This document shows, in pieces, positions 52,684-61,907 of a stretch of DNA of 64,000 nucleotides. A program made the position numbers and the translations under genes. Below the pieces are notes generated by a model that was given only the letters and a program-made list of their open reading frames with translations, did no database searches and had not been told where the DNA came from. The number at the start of each line of letters is the position of its first letter. Position 1 is the stretch's first letter. Origin of the DNA: PFJX01 sp963713085 (GTDB lineage: Bacteria > Pseudomonadota > Gammaproteobacteria > Burkholderiales > Thiobacillaceae); NCBI GenBank assembly GCA_963713085.1, contig CAVQKQ010000026.1:124001-188000 (forward strand), in the 5' to 3' direction.

Positions 52684-53403
52684 ATGTCAATAATGCGTAA
52701 ATTCGTTTCATTGGCGCTAGTTGTTTTTCTTATGACTGGTTGCTCCAGCCAGGAAATAAAACGCAAGGATGGCACCAGCAGCGCGCGTGCCTTCGCGCTA
52801 TCCAACCTGGCCAAGGGCGACGCGGACATGCTGGCCGAGATCAGCCAGCGCGAAGTGCTGAAGAGCCTAAAGTTGATCACCGAAAAGCTCTACCGGCGCA
52901 ATCCCCAGGAATTCCATAAGTCCGGCTTCGAGTCCGCGGAGGCGGCTTCGGCGCGTATTTTCGACGAACTGCCCAAATGGGACGAATCGCCCCTGGCCAA
53001 GCTCAATTGGGAAGAACTCTTCAATCTGACCTTTCTGGAGGGTTATGGCGGCGATCGGGTGTATGCCTTCATGAGCGCCCTCACCGCCATGATCATGGCT
53101 TCCTATAACAATAAGACGGCGTTTTTCCTTACCGACGAACTGATGGCCCAAAAGCTGTACAACAGCGCCCGCAACATCGAGGTCGCCGTGTGGAAGCTAT
53201 CCAATGCGAAGTTGAGCAATGGTGGCAAGTTCCTTATCACAAACAGTATCGAGGGTGATGTGCAGAACCTGAGTTTCGAGCGGGAGTTCGGAAAGCTGAT
53301 CGCCGAGCAGGACATGTTGGCCTTGGCGATCGAAGACAGGAGCAACCGCTCCATCAGCCGCGTTATCCAGAACGCGGCCAGCTTTGCATTTCTGCCGATC
53401 TGA
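52684..53403 (+). CDS. Predicted lipoprotein of unknown function
   Basis: A 239-residue lipoprotein. The signal ends in the lipobox MTGC (Cys20, counted from ATG 52684). The mature protein is mainly helical with repeated charged segments, such as GDADMLAEISQREVLKSLKLI and WEELFNLTFLEGYGGDRVYAF. The latter part has TDELMAQKLYNSARNIEVAVW. No domain recognised. A second ATG at 52693 is also in frame. It is divergent from sat. Confidence 0.75.
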   Translation: MSIMRKFVSLALVVFLMTGCSSQEIKRKDGTSSARAFALSNLAKGDADMLAEISQREVLKSLKLITEKLYRRNPQEFHKSGFESAEAASARIFDELPKWDESPLAKLNWEELFNLTFLEGYGGDRVYAFMSALTAMIMASYNNKTAFFLTDELMAQKLYNSARNIEVAVWKLSNAKLSNGGKFLITNSIEGDVQNLSFEREFGKLIAEQDMLALAIEDRSNRSISRVIQNAASFAFLPI

Positions 53404-53415
53404 CCCCGTTTGCGG

Positions 53416-54135
53416 ATGGATTGGCGCGACCACCGGGAATACGCATTTTGTGGCGGCCTCGATCAATCCGGCTGGGCTTGGCAATTCTTGCGGCGCAATC
53501 CGGAGTATCGCGCTGACTACGGCTGGTTTATCGCAGTCTGGCGGTCCCTCGAAACAGACTATGGTGCGCCGCCGAACCGGGATTTTTTCCGCTGGCGACG
53601 GGATCCGCGTGCCTGGCGGTCGGAATCCGAACTCACCGGCTGCGGGACCGAGGTCTGCCCGGGGGAGAACGATCTGGTCCTGATCGAGTGCTGGATGGGA
53701 GCCAAATGGGGTTTCCGCCAATTCCCGGTCGACCCCGCAATCGCGCTACCGGAGGCCTTGTCCTGGCGTGAGCAGCCGGTGGCTGTCGAGGTGTTGGAGC
53801 CGGGCCAGTTAAGCGTCCTGCAACAATCACCTGGGAAAATCGCCATCGCCTTTGATCTGGCGCTTCCCCTCGCGTCACAATTGGATGATGCCAAGGCACG
53901 CTTGGCGGCCGCGCGGCATGCCCTGGCCAAGACCGGCGATCTGCCGATCCGGACCTTGTGTGAGGGCTTGGGGACATGGACGACTTGGCTGCGCCTGCTG
54001 GATGGCCTAGAAGGGGGGGGCTCTTTGGACGCCGTGTCCGAAGTGCTCGATCTGGCGCATCCGGACCAGGCAATGGAGGCGGCCGGTCGGATGGTGGCGC
54101 GGGATTATCGACGCATCCTCCAGTTGGAGCGCTAG
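53416..54135 (+). CDS. DUF6499-like protein
   Basis: A 239-residue protein starting MDWRDHREYAFCGGLDQSGW, then AWQFLRRNPEYRADYGW. This N-terminus matches the short domain (DUF6499, sometimes called transcriptional regulator domain) often encoded on conjugative or integrative elements. The rest has an all-helical C-terminal half with IAIAFDLALPLASQLDDAKA. No helix-turn-helix is certain. No mobility genes flank it here. A TTG at 53410 is also in frame. The role is unknown. Confidence 0.65.
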   Translation: MDWRDHREYAFCGGLDQSGWAWQFLRRNPEYRADYGWFIAVWRSLETDYGAPPNRDFFRWRRDPRAWRSESELTGCGTEVCPGENDLVLIECWMGAKWGFRQFPVDPAIALPEALSWREQPVAVEVLEPGQLSVLQQSPGKIAIAFDLALPLASQLDDAKARLAAARHALAKTGDLPIRTLCEGLGTWTTWLRLLDGLEGGGSLDAVSEVLDLAHPDQAMEAAGRMVARDYRRILQLER

Positions 54136-54174
54136 GCTTCAACTGGAGCAGGTTTTCTGGACAAGGAGTGCGTA

Positions 54175-54972
54175 ATGGCAATGGATGTCATTGACTACGA
54201 TATCTTCGGCGACGACATGCAGTATGTGGAAGTGGAACTGGACCCGGGCGAGGCCGCCGTGGGCGAAGCCGGGATGATGTTGTTCATGCAGGACGGCATC
54301 GAAATGGAAACCATCTTCGGCGACGGTTCCACCTCCCAATCCGGTTTCATGGGCAAGTTGATGGGGGCGGGCAAACGCCTGCTGACCGGGGAGTCTCTGT
54401 TCACCACCATCTATGCCAACCAGGGCGCGGGCAAACAGCGTGTGGCTTTCGCGGCGCCCTACCCAGGAAAAATCATCCCGGTGGACCTGACCCAGATCGG
54501 CGGTGCCCTGATCTGCCAGAAAGACGCGTTTCTCTGCGCAGCCAAAGGGGTTTCTCTGGGCATCGCCTTTCAGCAACGACTGGGCGCGGGATTTTTTGGC
54601 GGCGAAGGCTTCATTCTGCAAAAACTGGAGGGGGACGGGATGGTGTTCTTTCATGCCTGCGGCACCATCGCCGAGAAGAACCTGGCGCCGGGGGAAACCT
54701 TGCGCGTGGATACCGGTTGTGTGGCCGCGTTGCAGCCTTCTGTTGATTTCGATATCCAATACATCGGCAAGATCAAGACCGCCCTGTTCGGCGGCGAGGG
54801 CCTGTTTCTGGCCCACCTTACCGGACCCGGCAAGGTCTGGCTGCAAACCTTACCCTTCTCGCGTCTGGCCAATCGCATCATCGCCGCCGCTCCCAGCGCG
54901 GGCGGGCGCAGGCAAGGGGAGGGCTCGGTATTGGGTGGGCTGGGAGGATTTCTCGATGGCGACAACGACTGA
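54175..54972 (+). CDS. AIM24/TIGR00266-family protein
   Basis: A 265-residue protein of the AIM24-like family. It has a conserved N-terminal Asp-rich strand region (DYDIFGDDMQYVEVELDPGE), the GGEGFILQKLEGDG motif and LRVDTGCVAALQPSVDFDI. A glycine-rich tail ends in LGGLGGFLDGDND. The family has a double-stranded beta-helix fold with unknown biochemical function. The start follows CAAGGAG at 54160-54166. The next gene, sixA, begins 9 bases after its stop. Confidence 0.88.
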   Translation: MAMDVIDYDIFGDDMQYVEVELDPGEAAVGEAGMMLFMQDGIEMETIFGDGSTSQSGFMGKLMGAGKRLLTGESLFTTIYANQGAGKQRVAFAAPYPGKIIPVDLTQIGGALICQKDAFLCAAKGVSLGIAFQQRLGAGFFGGEGFILQKLEGDGMVFFHACGTIAEKNLAPGETLRVDTGCVAALQPSVDFDIQYIGKIKTALFGGEGLFLAHLTGPGKVWLQTLPFSRLANRIIAAAPSAGGRRQGEGSVLGGLGGFLDGDND

Positions 54973-54981
54973 GGACAGCCA

Positions 54982-55434
54982 ATGGATCTGATTTTGTGGC
55001 GACACGCCGATGCCCAGGATGGCTCACCCGATCTGGATCGGGCATTGACCTCCAAGGGGCGCAAGCAGGCCGATGTGGTCGCGGCATGGCTCAACGAGCG
55101 CCTGCCCAAAGGGGCAAGGGTGCTGGTCAGCCCGGCCGTGCGGACCTTGCAGACCGCGGATCAGTTGAAGCGCGGATATGACGTGGTGCCGGACATCGCT
55201 CCCGGTGCGGATGCGGCCCATGTCATGGTGGCTGCGGGCTGGCCCGATGGCGAGGGGGTGGTGTTGGTGGTGGGTCACCAGCCTTCCCTTGGGGAGGTGG
55301 CCAGCTTGCTGTTGTTCGGTGAAACGCGCCCTATGAGCATGAAAAAAGGGGCATTGATCTGGCTGACTAATCGGGTGCGGGGCAGCCACCCCCAGACCGT
55401 GCTGAAGGCGGCCATCGGTCCGGATATGGTTTAG
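54982..55434 (+). CDS. sixA: SixA-type phosphohistidine phosphatase
   Basis: A 150-residue histidine phosphatase. The catalytic motif is His8 in LWRHADAQ (RHG-like, with Ala replacing Gly), SPAVRTLQTA supplies the Arg, and VGHQPSLGE supplies the second His. SixA removes phosphate from histidine phosphotransfer (HPt) or NPr domains. It sits close to AIM24, with a stop just before the convergent EAL-HDOD gene. Its HPt target here is unknown. Confidence 0.88.
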   Translation: MDLILWRHADAQDGSPDLDRALTSKGRKQADVVAAWLNERLPKGARVLVSPAVRTLQTADQLKRGYDVVPDIAPGADAAHVMVAAGWPDGEGVVLVVGHQPSLGEVASLLLFGETRPMSMKKGALIWLTNRVRGSHPQTVLKAAIGPDMV

Positions 55435-55442
55435 TCCCGCTG

Positions 55443-56660
55443 TCAGTCCATGTCGAGTTGTTCGACCCAGGCCAGTGCCTGAAGATGGGCTTCGCTGACC
55501 TGCTCTGGGGATAGCAATAGGGAAAGGGTCAAATCTTCGAGGCGGGCGACATCGTCGCTCTCCACGGCCTCGGTCAGTGCAAGAAACGGACCGTAGAGAC
55601 CGGATCGGTCGGTCAGCGCCTCGGCCATCTGGTCGGAGATGACGACCCGGTCCAGGACTTCCTCCATGGGCATCTCCAGCATGGCGGGCAACAGGGAGAA
55701 GACCCCGACAATAAACAAGTTGTCCTGGTCGGCGCGTGGCAACTCGTGTTTGCCCAGCAGTTCGCACAGGCGTCCCCGGGTAATGGCGGTACGGGACAAG
55801 GCGGGCGAGGTCGCTCCCGTGCCGGCGGTTGCCAGGAGCAGGGAGAGCCATCGGTAAAGCGGTTGCATGCCAAGGATGCTGACCGCGTGGCGGATGGACT
55901 GAACCTCGCAGCGCAGACCGAATCCGGCGGAATTGATGTAGCGCAGCAACTTGAAGGTGAGAGCCACGTCCTTCTTGAACAAGTTCTCCAGGTCCTTGAT
56001 TTCTGCTTCCTGGCGCACCTTTTCCATCAATTGCAAGACCGTGGTATGAACCGGGTTGATAACCCGGGCGACCAGATTTTCCGGGTGGGCGAAATAATAG
56101 CCTTGGAAGTATTCGAATCCCAGAGCGCGGCAGTGCTGGAATTGCTCGTAGGACTCCACCTTTTCCGCCACCAGTTTCACCGGGTAGCGTCGGACCTTGT
56201 TGACCACCTGGCGCAGTTCGTCCGGCGTATAGGCCAGTACATCGAGTTTTACATAGCTGGCCAGATCCAGCAAAGGTTCCGATTCGGTCTGGTAGCTGAA
56301 ATCGTCAAGTGCAAAGCGATAGCCGGCCTCCTTCAACTCCTTCAACCGCTCCAGGAGTCCCGATGTGACTTTGACGGTCTCCAGGATTTCGATCACCACA
56401 TTTTCCGTGGGCAGCAGGGTCGAGAAATCGGACATCAACATGGTAACTTCCATATTGACGAAGGCTAGTTTGCCCTTCAGCAGCCACTCCGTGCCCATGT
56501 TGCACAAGGTGTTGTTGATGACGTGGATGCCGGCGTCCATGTCCGTTTCGATTCGGGCGCTTTGAGCATGGGCGGCATGGCGGAACAGCAGTTCGTAGGC
56601 AATGATGTGATGTCCGGCATCTACGATGGGCTGCCGGGCAATATAGGCGTCGTTACTCAT
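55443..56660 (-). CDS. EAL-HDOD protein with degenerate EAL domain
   Basis: A 405-residue protein with an EAL-like domain (about residues 1-195) and HDOD domain (about 200-400). The EAL motif reads EIL (VVIEILETVKV) and other catalytic residues are not conserved, so it is probably an inactive signalling module. The HDOD half holds LLRYINSAGFGLRCEVQSIRHAV-type sequence. Related proteins (YuxH, CdgJ) regulate motility. It follows cheA by 10 bases, so it is coexpressed with chemotaxis genes. Confidence 0.9.
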   Translation of the reverse strand: MSNDAYIARQPIVDAGHHIIAYELLFRHAAHAQSARIETDMDAGIHVINNTLCNMGTEWLLKGKLAFVNMEVTMLMSDFSTLLPTENVVIEILETVKVTSGLLERLKELKEAGYRFALDDFSYQTESEPLLDLASYVKLDVLAYTPDELRQVVNKVRRYPVKLVAEKVESYEQFQHCRALGFEYFQGYYFAHPENLVARVINPVHTTVLQLMEKVRQEAEIKDLENLFKKDVALTFKLLRYINSAGFGLRCEVQSIRHAVSILGMQPLYRWLSLLLATAGTGATSPALSRTAITRGRLCELLGKHELPRADQDNLFIVGVFSLLPAMLEMPMEEVLDRVVISDQMAEALTDRSGLYGPFLALTEAVESDDVARLEDLTLSLLLSPEQVSEAHLQALAWVEQLDMD

Positions 56661-56670
56661 TACAGGGAAA

Positions 56671-58578
56671 TTATCCGATTGCGAAGAGATTGTGCGGGGT
56701 GTCGGTAAGCATGTTGGAAAGAATCTCTTCCATGTCCAGCACCAGGACGATGGAACCGTCACCGGACAGCGTGGCACCGGCGATACCTTTGGGTTTGATA
56801 TCGGAAAGGGGCTTGATGACCACGTCGTCGCGTCCTACAAACCCATCGACAGCCAAGATAAAGGTGGTTTCGGCCGCGTGCATGAGGACGCCGAAGGCTG
56901 GCGCGTGTTGCGCCTCCCAACCCAGGAGACGGGCGAGGCTGCGTACCGGCAAGACCTCGTCGCGCACCACCATGGTGGCCCGACCGGAGATTCGTTGAAC
57001 CTCGGCGGGCTTGATAGGGATGATTTCCCGCACCATGGAGAGCGGCACCGCGAAGGATTGCTTGTTCAAGCGCACTACCAGTACCGGCAGGATGGCCAGA
57101 GTCAGGGGCAAGGATATGGTGAAAGTGCTGCCCTGCCCCGGAATGGAGATCACATCAATCTTTCCGTTGAGCTTGTTGATGTTGGTTCTGACCACATCCA
57201 TGCCCACGCCGCGACCCGACACGTTGGAAATCTCATCCTTGGTGGAGAACCCGGGCAGGAAGATGAGGTGCAGGCTTTGTCGGTCATCAAGGCCATTGGC
57301 GGTTTCCTGATCGATGATGCCCTTCTCGATGGCCTTTTGCCGAATCACGTCAGGGCGCATGCCTTTCCCGTCGTCGGCGATCTCGATGAATATGTGGTCG
57401 CCTACCTGGCTTGCGGACAGCGTCACGATGGCCTTGCCGGTCTTGTTGGACGCTTGGCGCTCATCCGCGCTCTCGATGCCATGATCGACGGCATTCCGCA
57501 CCAGATGGACGAGTGGATCGTTCAGGTCCTCGATCATGGTCTTGTCGAGTTCGGTTTCCTCGCCGGATAGGACCAATTCCACGTCCTTGCCCAGCTGCCG
57601 GGCCAGGTCGCGGGCCAAGCGAGGATATTTCTGGAACAGGCGGCCGATGGGTTGCATGCGAGTCTTCATCACCGCGTTTTGCAGGTCCGAAACCAGCAGA
57701 TCCAGTTGGCTCACCGCGACATCCAGGGCTTTGAGCGTTTCCACGTCATTGCTGCCATGCATGATCTGGGATTTGAGATTGGCGATCCGGTTCTTGGTCA
57801 GGCCGATCTCGCCGGATAGGTTGAGCACCTGATCCAGGCGTGTCGTATCGATCCGGATGGTGGTTTCTTTTTGCAGGTTCTGTTGGGGTGCGGACGCGGA
57901 TCTCGATGGCGTAGGCAAATCTTGAACCGGGGCGGGCGCCTTGGCTGTGGCAACCGGTGTGGCCGGTTTTGCTTCGACCACAGGCTGAGCCATGGGCTCC
58001 GCTGAATCAGGTGGGGGAATGGTTGCACCGGTCAGTGCCGCATACAGGCCGTCCCAGTTGATGTCGTCGATACCCGGAGCGGCCGTCGCATTGGGGGTGG
58101 CAGTGGCGGGAGAGGCGGGGGCGGCGGTGGCTACCTCATGAATCGCTTCTGATTGCGGTGGTTTTTTTGATGCGATTTTGGCCATATTGCCGGCCAGGGC
58201 CGCCTCCAGGCCATCCAGTATTTCAGTCGCCGCCGGAGCGGGTTGCACGGCCTGCGACAGGGCCCCGAACATCTCGCGGACACTGCCTGTGGCGGCCATG
58301 ATGATGTCCATCAATTCCGGGGAAAGGGACAACGCCCCATTACGAAGCTTGTCGAACAGGTTCTCGGTACGGTGGCACAGCCCGACCAGATTCTCGGCAT
58401 TCAGGAAGCCCGCCCCGCCCTTGATGGTATGGAAACCCCGGAATATGTCGTTGAGCAGCTCTTTGTCATTCGGCTGTTTTTCCAGATCCATCAGCTTGTT
58501 GTCCACCTGGGAGAGCAGTTCTCCCGCTTCCTGCAAAAAGTCCTGCAGCAGTTCTTCCATTCCGGCGAAGTCGCTCAT
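56671..58578 (-). CDS. cheA: Chemotaxis histidine kinase CheA
   Basis: A 635-residue kinase. P1 (HPt) carries His50 in RGFHTIKGGAGF. A Pro/Ala/Thr-rich linker of about 110 residues replaces a recognisable P2 domain. P3-P4 follow (KETTIRIDTTRLDQVLNLSGE, HLVRNAVDHGIE, ADDGKGM, GRGVGMDVV), then P5, the CheW-like domain (FAVPLSMVREIIP). Phosphorylates CheY. The likely absence of P2 should lower the affinity for CheY. It precedes the EAL-HDOD gene. Confidence 0.95.
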   Translation of the reverse strand: MSDFAGMEELLQDFLQEAGELLSQVDNKLMDLEKQPNDKELLNDIFRGFHTIKGGAGFLNAENLVGLCHRTENLFDKLRNGALSLSPELMDIIMAATGSVREMFGALSQAVQPAPAATEILDGLEAALAGNMAKIASKKPPQSEAIHEVATAAPASPATATPNATAAPGIDDINWDGLYAALTGATIPPPDSAEPMAQPVVEAKPATPVATAKAPAPVQDLPTPSRSASAPQQNLQKETTIRIDTTRLDQVLNLSGEIGLTKNRIANLKSQIMHGSNDVETLKALDVAVSQLDLLVSDLQNAVMKTRMQPIGRLFQKYPRLARDLARQLGKDVELVLSGEETELDKTMIEDLNDPLVHLVRNAVDHGIESADERQASNKTGKAIVTLSASQVGDHIFIEIADDGKGMRPDVIRQKAIEKGIIDQETANGLDDRQSLHLIFLPGFSTKDEISNVSGRGVGMDVVRTNINKLNGKIDVISIPGQGSTFTISLPLTLAILPVLVVRLNKQSFAVPLSMVREIIPIKPAEVQRISGRATMVVRDEVLPVRSLARLLGWEAQHAPAFGVLMHAAETTFILAVDGFVGRDDVVIKPLSDIKPKGIAGATLSGDGSIVLVLDMEEILSNMLTDTPHNLFAIG

Positions 58579-58626
58579 GATGGCTGCCTTTCTCTATAGA
58601 GTTCGTATGGCATGTGGCGGTTCTCG

Positions 58627-59418
58627 TCAGAACCCGAGGCTTTCGAGGAGGTCGTCGACCTGTTCCTGGCTGGTGACAATATCGCTGCGCCCGGTCGCAT
58701 TGACCACAGGACCGTTGAGGAATTCGGGAGACACGGACTGGCGCTTGTCTTCCGGCGTGGTTTCGATCAGCAGGTTCAGCAACTGGGATTCCATGGTTTG
58801 CGCCGCGTCCAGGATCTTCTTGATGACTTGGCCGGTCAGGTCCTGGAAGTCCTGGGCCATGATGATTTCCATGAGTTGGGCATTGGTTGTCTCGGAGCGG
58901 CTCGGCACGTCGGCCAGATAGGACTTGGTGTCCCTGACCAGATCCTTGAATTCGCTGACACCCAGTTGCTTGTTGAACAGCTTTTCCCACTTTTCGGACA
59001 GGTTGCGCGCGCTCTTTCCCAGTTGTTCCTGGATCGGTTTGGCAATCTCGGCCGCATTCAGGGTGCGTTCGGCGGCCTTGGCGGTCATGGCGGCGATGTA
59101 ATTGAGCCTGTCGCGATTGTCCGGGAGTTCATTGGAAACCTGGGTCAAGGCCTTGTCATAGCCGAGTTCACGCAACAGATTGTGAAGGCTTCGAGTCATT
59201 TGCCCGAGTTGGGAAAAGACACGCTCGGGGCAAACGCCCTCCTTTTCCGTCCCGCTTTCCCCCTGGAAGACGGCATGGGAAATGCTGTCGAACAGAGTTT
59301 CCAGTCCCGGCGTGTCGCCGTCTGCCCCCGCTTCGGGTTCTTGCGTTGGGGGTTCAGGTTGCACGGCATCGGCGATGCTGTTGAACAGGTCTTCGAGTTC
59401 TTGGGAGTCACCGCTCAT
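58627..59418 (-). CDS. cheZ: CheY-P phosphatase CheZ
   Basis: A 263-residue phosphatase. The core helical hairpin has the catalytic region MAQDFQDLTGQVIKKI (Asp and Gln that act on CheY-P). The C-terminal tail VDDLLESLGF is the CheY-binding peptide typical of CheZ. The N-terminus has a repeated pair, LEDLFNSIADAV and LETLFDSISHAV, absent from E. coli CheZ. 48 bases before cheA. Confidence 0.93.
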   Translation of the reverse strand: MSGDSQELEDLFNSIADAVQPEPPTQEPEAGADGDTPGLETLFDSISHAVFQGESGTEKEGVCPERVFSQLGQMTRSLHNLLRELGYDKALTQVSNELPDNRDRLNYIAAMTAKAAERTLNAAEIAKPIQEQLGKSARNLSEKWEKLFNKQLGVSEFKDLVRDTKSYLADVPSRSETTNAQLMEIIMAQDFQDLTGQVIKKILDAAQTMESQLLNLLIETTPEDKRQSVSPEFLNGPVVNATGRSDIVTSQEQVDDLLESLGF

Positions 59419-59452
59419 CGTCTCTCCTTCAATTCCTTCATGCGTCCGCAGG

Positions 59453-59842
59453 TTACATCCCGAACTTTTCGAATATCTTGCCCAGCTTCTCGTCCAGCGT
59501 GGCCGCAGTGAAGGGCTTGACGATGTAACCCGAAGCCCCGCTCTGTGCGGCTTCGATGATGTTTTCCTTCTTGGCCTCGGCGGTGATCATCAATACCGGC
59601 AGTTGTTTCAGGCCGGCATCGGCGCGAATCGCTTTCAGCAGCTCGATTCCAGTCATATTGGGCATGTTCCAGTCGGTCACCACGAACTGGAACATGCCCC
59701 CCTTCAATTTTTGCAACGCGGCCACGCCGTCTTCGGCCTCGTCCACGTTGACATATCCCAGTTCCTTGAGCAGGTTGCGCACTATTCGGCGCATGGTGGA
59801 GAAGTCATCCACCACCAGGAATTTCATGTTCTTGTCAGCCAT
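59453..59842 (-). CDS. cheY: Chemotaxis response regulator CheY
   Basis: A 129-residue single receiver domain. Acidic pocket Asp12/Asp13, phosphoacceptor Asp57 (VVTDWNMP), the Thr in LMITAE and Lys109 (VKPF) are all present. Phosphorylated CheY binds the flagellar motor. 34 bases before cheZ in a cheYZA order. Confidence 0.97.
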   Translation of the reverse strand: MADKNMKFLVVDDFSTMRRIVRNLLKELGYVNVDEAEDGVAALQKLKGGMFQFVVTDWNMPNMTGIELLKAIRADAGLKQLPVLMITAEAKKENIIEAAQSGASGYIVKPFTAATLDEKLGKIFEKFGM

Positions 59843-59893
59843 GCTTGTCCTTAGTCTATTTCGACTTCTGTCCCATATCAGAACACGCTGCTT

Positions 59894-60832
59894 CTATCTT
59901 TTCAGAAACGCCATCACGGTATCAGCCAGGATGGCCGGGTCGAATTTGGCCACGTAGGCATCCACGCCGACCTTTTGTCCCATGGTCCGATTCGCTTGGG
60001 AGGATAAGGAAGAATGCATGATCACGGGAATACCGGCAAAGCGCGCATCGGATTTGATGTTCTTGGTCAGGACATATCCATCCATTTCCGGCATTTCCGC
60101 ATCGACCAGGATCAGTTGGATCTGATCGTGTAGTGCGATTCGCTCGGCGCCGGCGCGGCTGGCCATGTTGTACAGCTTGTTCCAGGCCTCCAGGCCGTCG
60201 TTGGCCTGGATGTACTTGATGCCCAGTTTGTCCATGACTGAGACGATCTCCTTGCGCGCCACGATCGAGTCGTCGGCAAAGAAGATCGTAGTAACCTGAT
60301 TGGTTTCAATGTGGGGCAGGGTGGGCAGGTCCTTCTCTCCCAGGATTTCCACCAATACGCGTTCGACGTCCAGGATGGAAACCAGACGTCCGTCATCCAG
60401 CTCGGTGATGGCGGTGATCATGCCTTCCTGTCCCGCCAGCATGTTCTCGGGAGGCTTGACCTTGTCCCAGTCCACCCGAATGATGCGGTCAACGTCATGC
60501 ACCAGAAAGCCCTGGGTATGGCGCGAGAACTCGGTGACGATCATGGTCGCGCCGATCCCCTCCGGGGCTCCGTCCAGCTTGATGAAACTGGCCAGTGAGA
60601 TCACCGGGATGATGCTGCCGCGCAGGGAAATGACACCTTCCACCCCCGCTGGCATGTTGGGTGTCAAGGTGATGGGCGGCGTCGGTGACACCTCACGGAC
60701 CTTGAACACGTTGATGCCGAAGACCTCCGAGGTGCCCAGTGAAAACAGCAACAACTCCATCTTGTTGGAACCCGCGAGTTTGGTGCGCGCGTCTACAGCT
60801 TCCAGCAGCTTGGTCGGCTCCAATGGATTCAT
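59894..60832 (-). CDS. cheV: CheV-type coupling protein (CheW-REC), first copy
   Basis: A 312-residue protein: CheW-like domain (about residues 20-165) and C-terminal receiver (about 185-310, phosphoacceptor Asp in LVDAEMPEMDG). CheV couples receptors to CheA and adapts them by phosphorylation. It is a paralog of the next gene, with nearly the same sequence around EMPEMDGYVLTKNIKSD. Located 52 bases before cheY. Confidence 0.93.
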   Translation of the reverse strand: MNPLEPTKLLEAVDARTKLAGSNKMELLLFSLGTSEVFGINVFKVREVSPTPPITLTPNMPAGVEGVISLRGSIIPVISLASFIKLDGAPEGIGATMIVTEFSRHTQGFLVHDVDRIIRVDWDKVKPPENMLAGQEGMITAITELDDGRLVSILDVERVLVEILGEKDLPTLPHIETNQVTTIFFADDSIVARKEIVSVMDKLGIKYIQANDGLEAWNKLYNMASRAGAERIALHDQIQLILVDAEMPEMDGYVLTKNIKSDARFAGIPVIMHSSLSSQANRTMGQKVGVDAYVAKFDPAILADTVMAFLKR

Positions 60833-60853
60833 GTGCCTCAGTCCCCTTCAGTA

Positions 60854-61795
60854 TTATTTGAGTAGCCGGTTCAATACTTCGGCCAGTCGGTGCGGCTCGA
60901 ATTTGGGTACATACTCGTCCACTCCCACCGACATGCCAAGGTGCCGATTCGCCTCGGAAGACAGTGAGGAATGCATCAACACCGGGATGCCGGCGAATCG
61001 CGAATCCGACTTGATGTTCTTGGTCAGCACGTAGCCATCCATTTCGGGCATTTCCACATCGGTGAGTACCAGCTGGATGTATTCGGATACCGGTTTCCCC
61101 GCGACTTCAGCCTGGGCCGCGATCTTTTGCAGTTCATCCCAGCCCTGGCGGCCATTGATCGAGCTGATGCCTTTTATGTTGAGGGCTTCCAGCGTGCGTT
61201 CTATCTGCCTGCGCGCCACGGATGAATCGTCGGCATAGAGCACGGTGCGATTTGCCTTGGGTAACGGTGTAAGCGTCGCGAACAGGTGGCTGTCGTCGAT
61301 CTGCGCGGTGTCCGCCAGGATCTTTTCCACATCCAGCATCATGACCAGACGCCCGTCCTTGAGTTCGGTGACGGCGGTGACCAGACCGCCCATCCGGGCG
61401 GTGAGCATGGATGGCGGCACCTTCATCTCGGACCAGTCCAATCGAAGGATGGTGTCCACTTCGTCGACCAGAAAACCCTGGGTGTGTCCGTTGTATTCGG
61501 TCACGATCATGATGGAAGGCGGCGCGTCCGTGGTGATTCCGATGTATTTCGCAAGGTCGACAACGGGAACCAGACCGCCGCGCAGGCTCACCATGCCTTC
61601 CACGGCCGACGGCATGTCGGGGGCACGGGTGATGGCGGGGATGCGCATGACCTCGCGCACCTTGAAGACATTGATGCCGAATGTTTCCTTGCGTGCAGTG
61701 CTTGCGTCAGTTCCCAAGGTGAAGAGGAGTATCTCCAGCTTGTTGGCACCGGCGAGCTTGGTGCGTGCATCAATGCGTTTAAGCAGGTCCGACAT
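60854..61795 (-). CDS. cheV: CheV-type coupling protein (CheW-REC), second copy
   Basis: A 313-residue CheW-REC protein, tandem paralog of the downstream copy. It shares the same receiver motif (EMPEMDGYVLTKNIKSD) but differs in the CheW domain, which may select other receptors. It is the first gene of the chemotaxis operon on this strand. Divergent from flrB. Confidence 0.93.
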   Translation of the reverse strand: MSDLLKRIDARTKLAGANKLEILLFTLGTDASTARKETFGINVFKVREVMRIPAITRAPDMPSAVEGMVSLRGGLVPVVDLAKYIGITTDAPPSIMIVTEYNGHTQGFLVDEVDTILRLDWSEMKVPPSMLTARMGGLVTAVTELKDGRLVMMLDVEKILADTAQIDDSHLFATLTPLPKANRTVLYADDSSVARRQIERTLEALNIKGISSINGRQGWDELQKIAAQAEVAGKPVSEYIQLVLTDVEMPEMDGYVLTKNIKSDSRFAGIPVLMHSSLSSEANRHLGMSVGVDEYVPKFEPHRLAEVLNRLLK

Positions 61796-61907
61796 GATGG
61801 CCTCTTCGAATTGGTGGGTAACTGCGACGACCCAAACGATTTTCCGGAAATATAATCGGCAACCCGCAGCTAAACTTTAGGAAGCGATGGTTTAATATCC
61901 GGGCCCC

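Noticed and set aside
53416..54135. Evidence for an integrated conjugative element
   Set aside because: No integrase, transfer, partition genes or direct repeats are seen around the DUF6499-like gene.
61851..61856. TATAAT as a flrB promoter
   Set aside because: No acceptable -35 hexamer at 15-19 bases upstream, and it could equally belong to the divergent cheV side.
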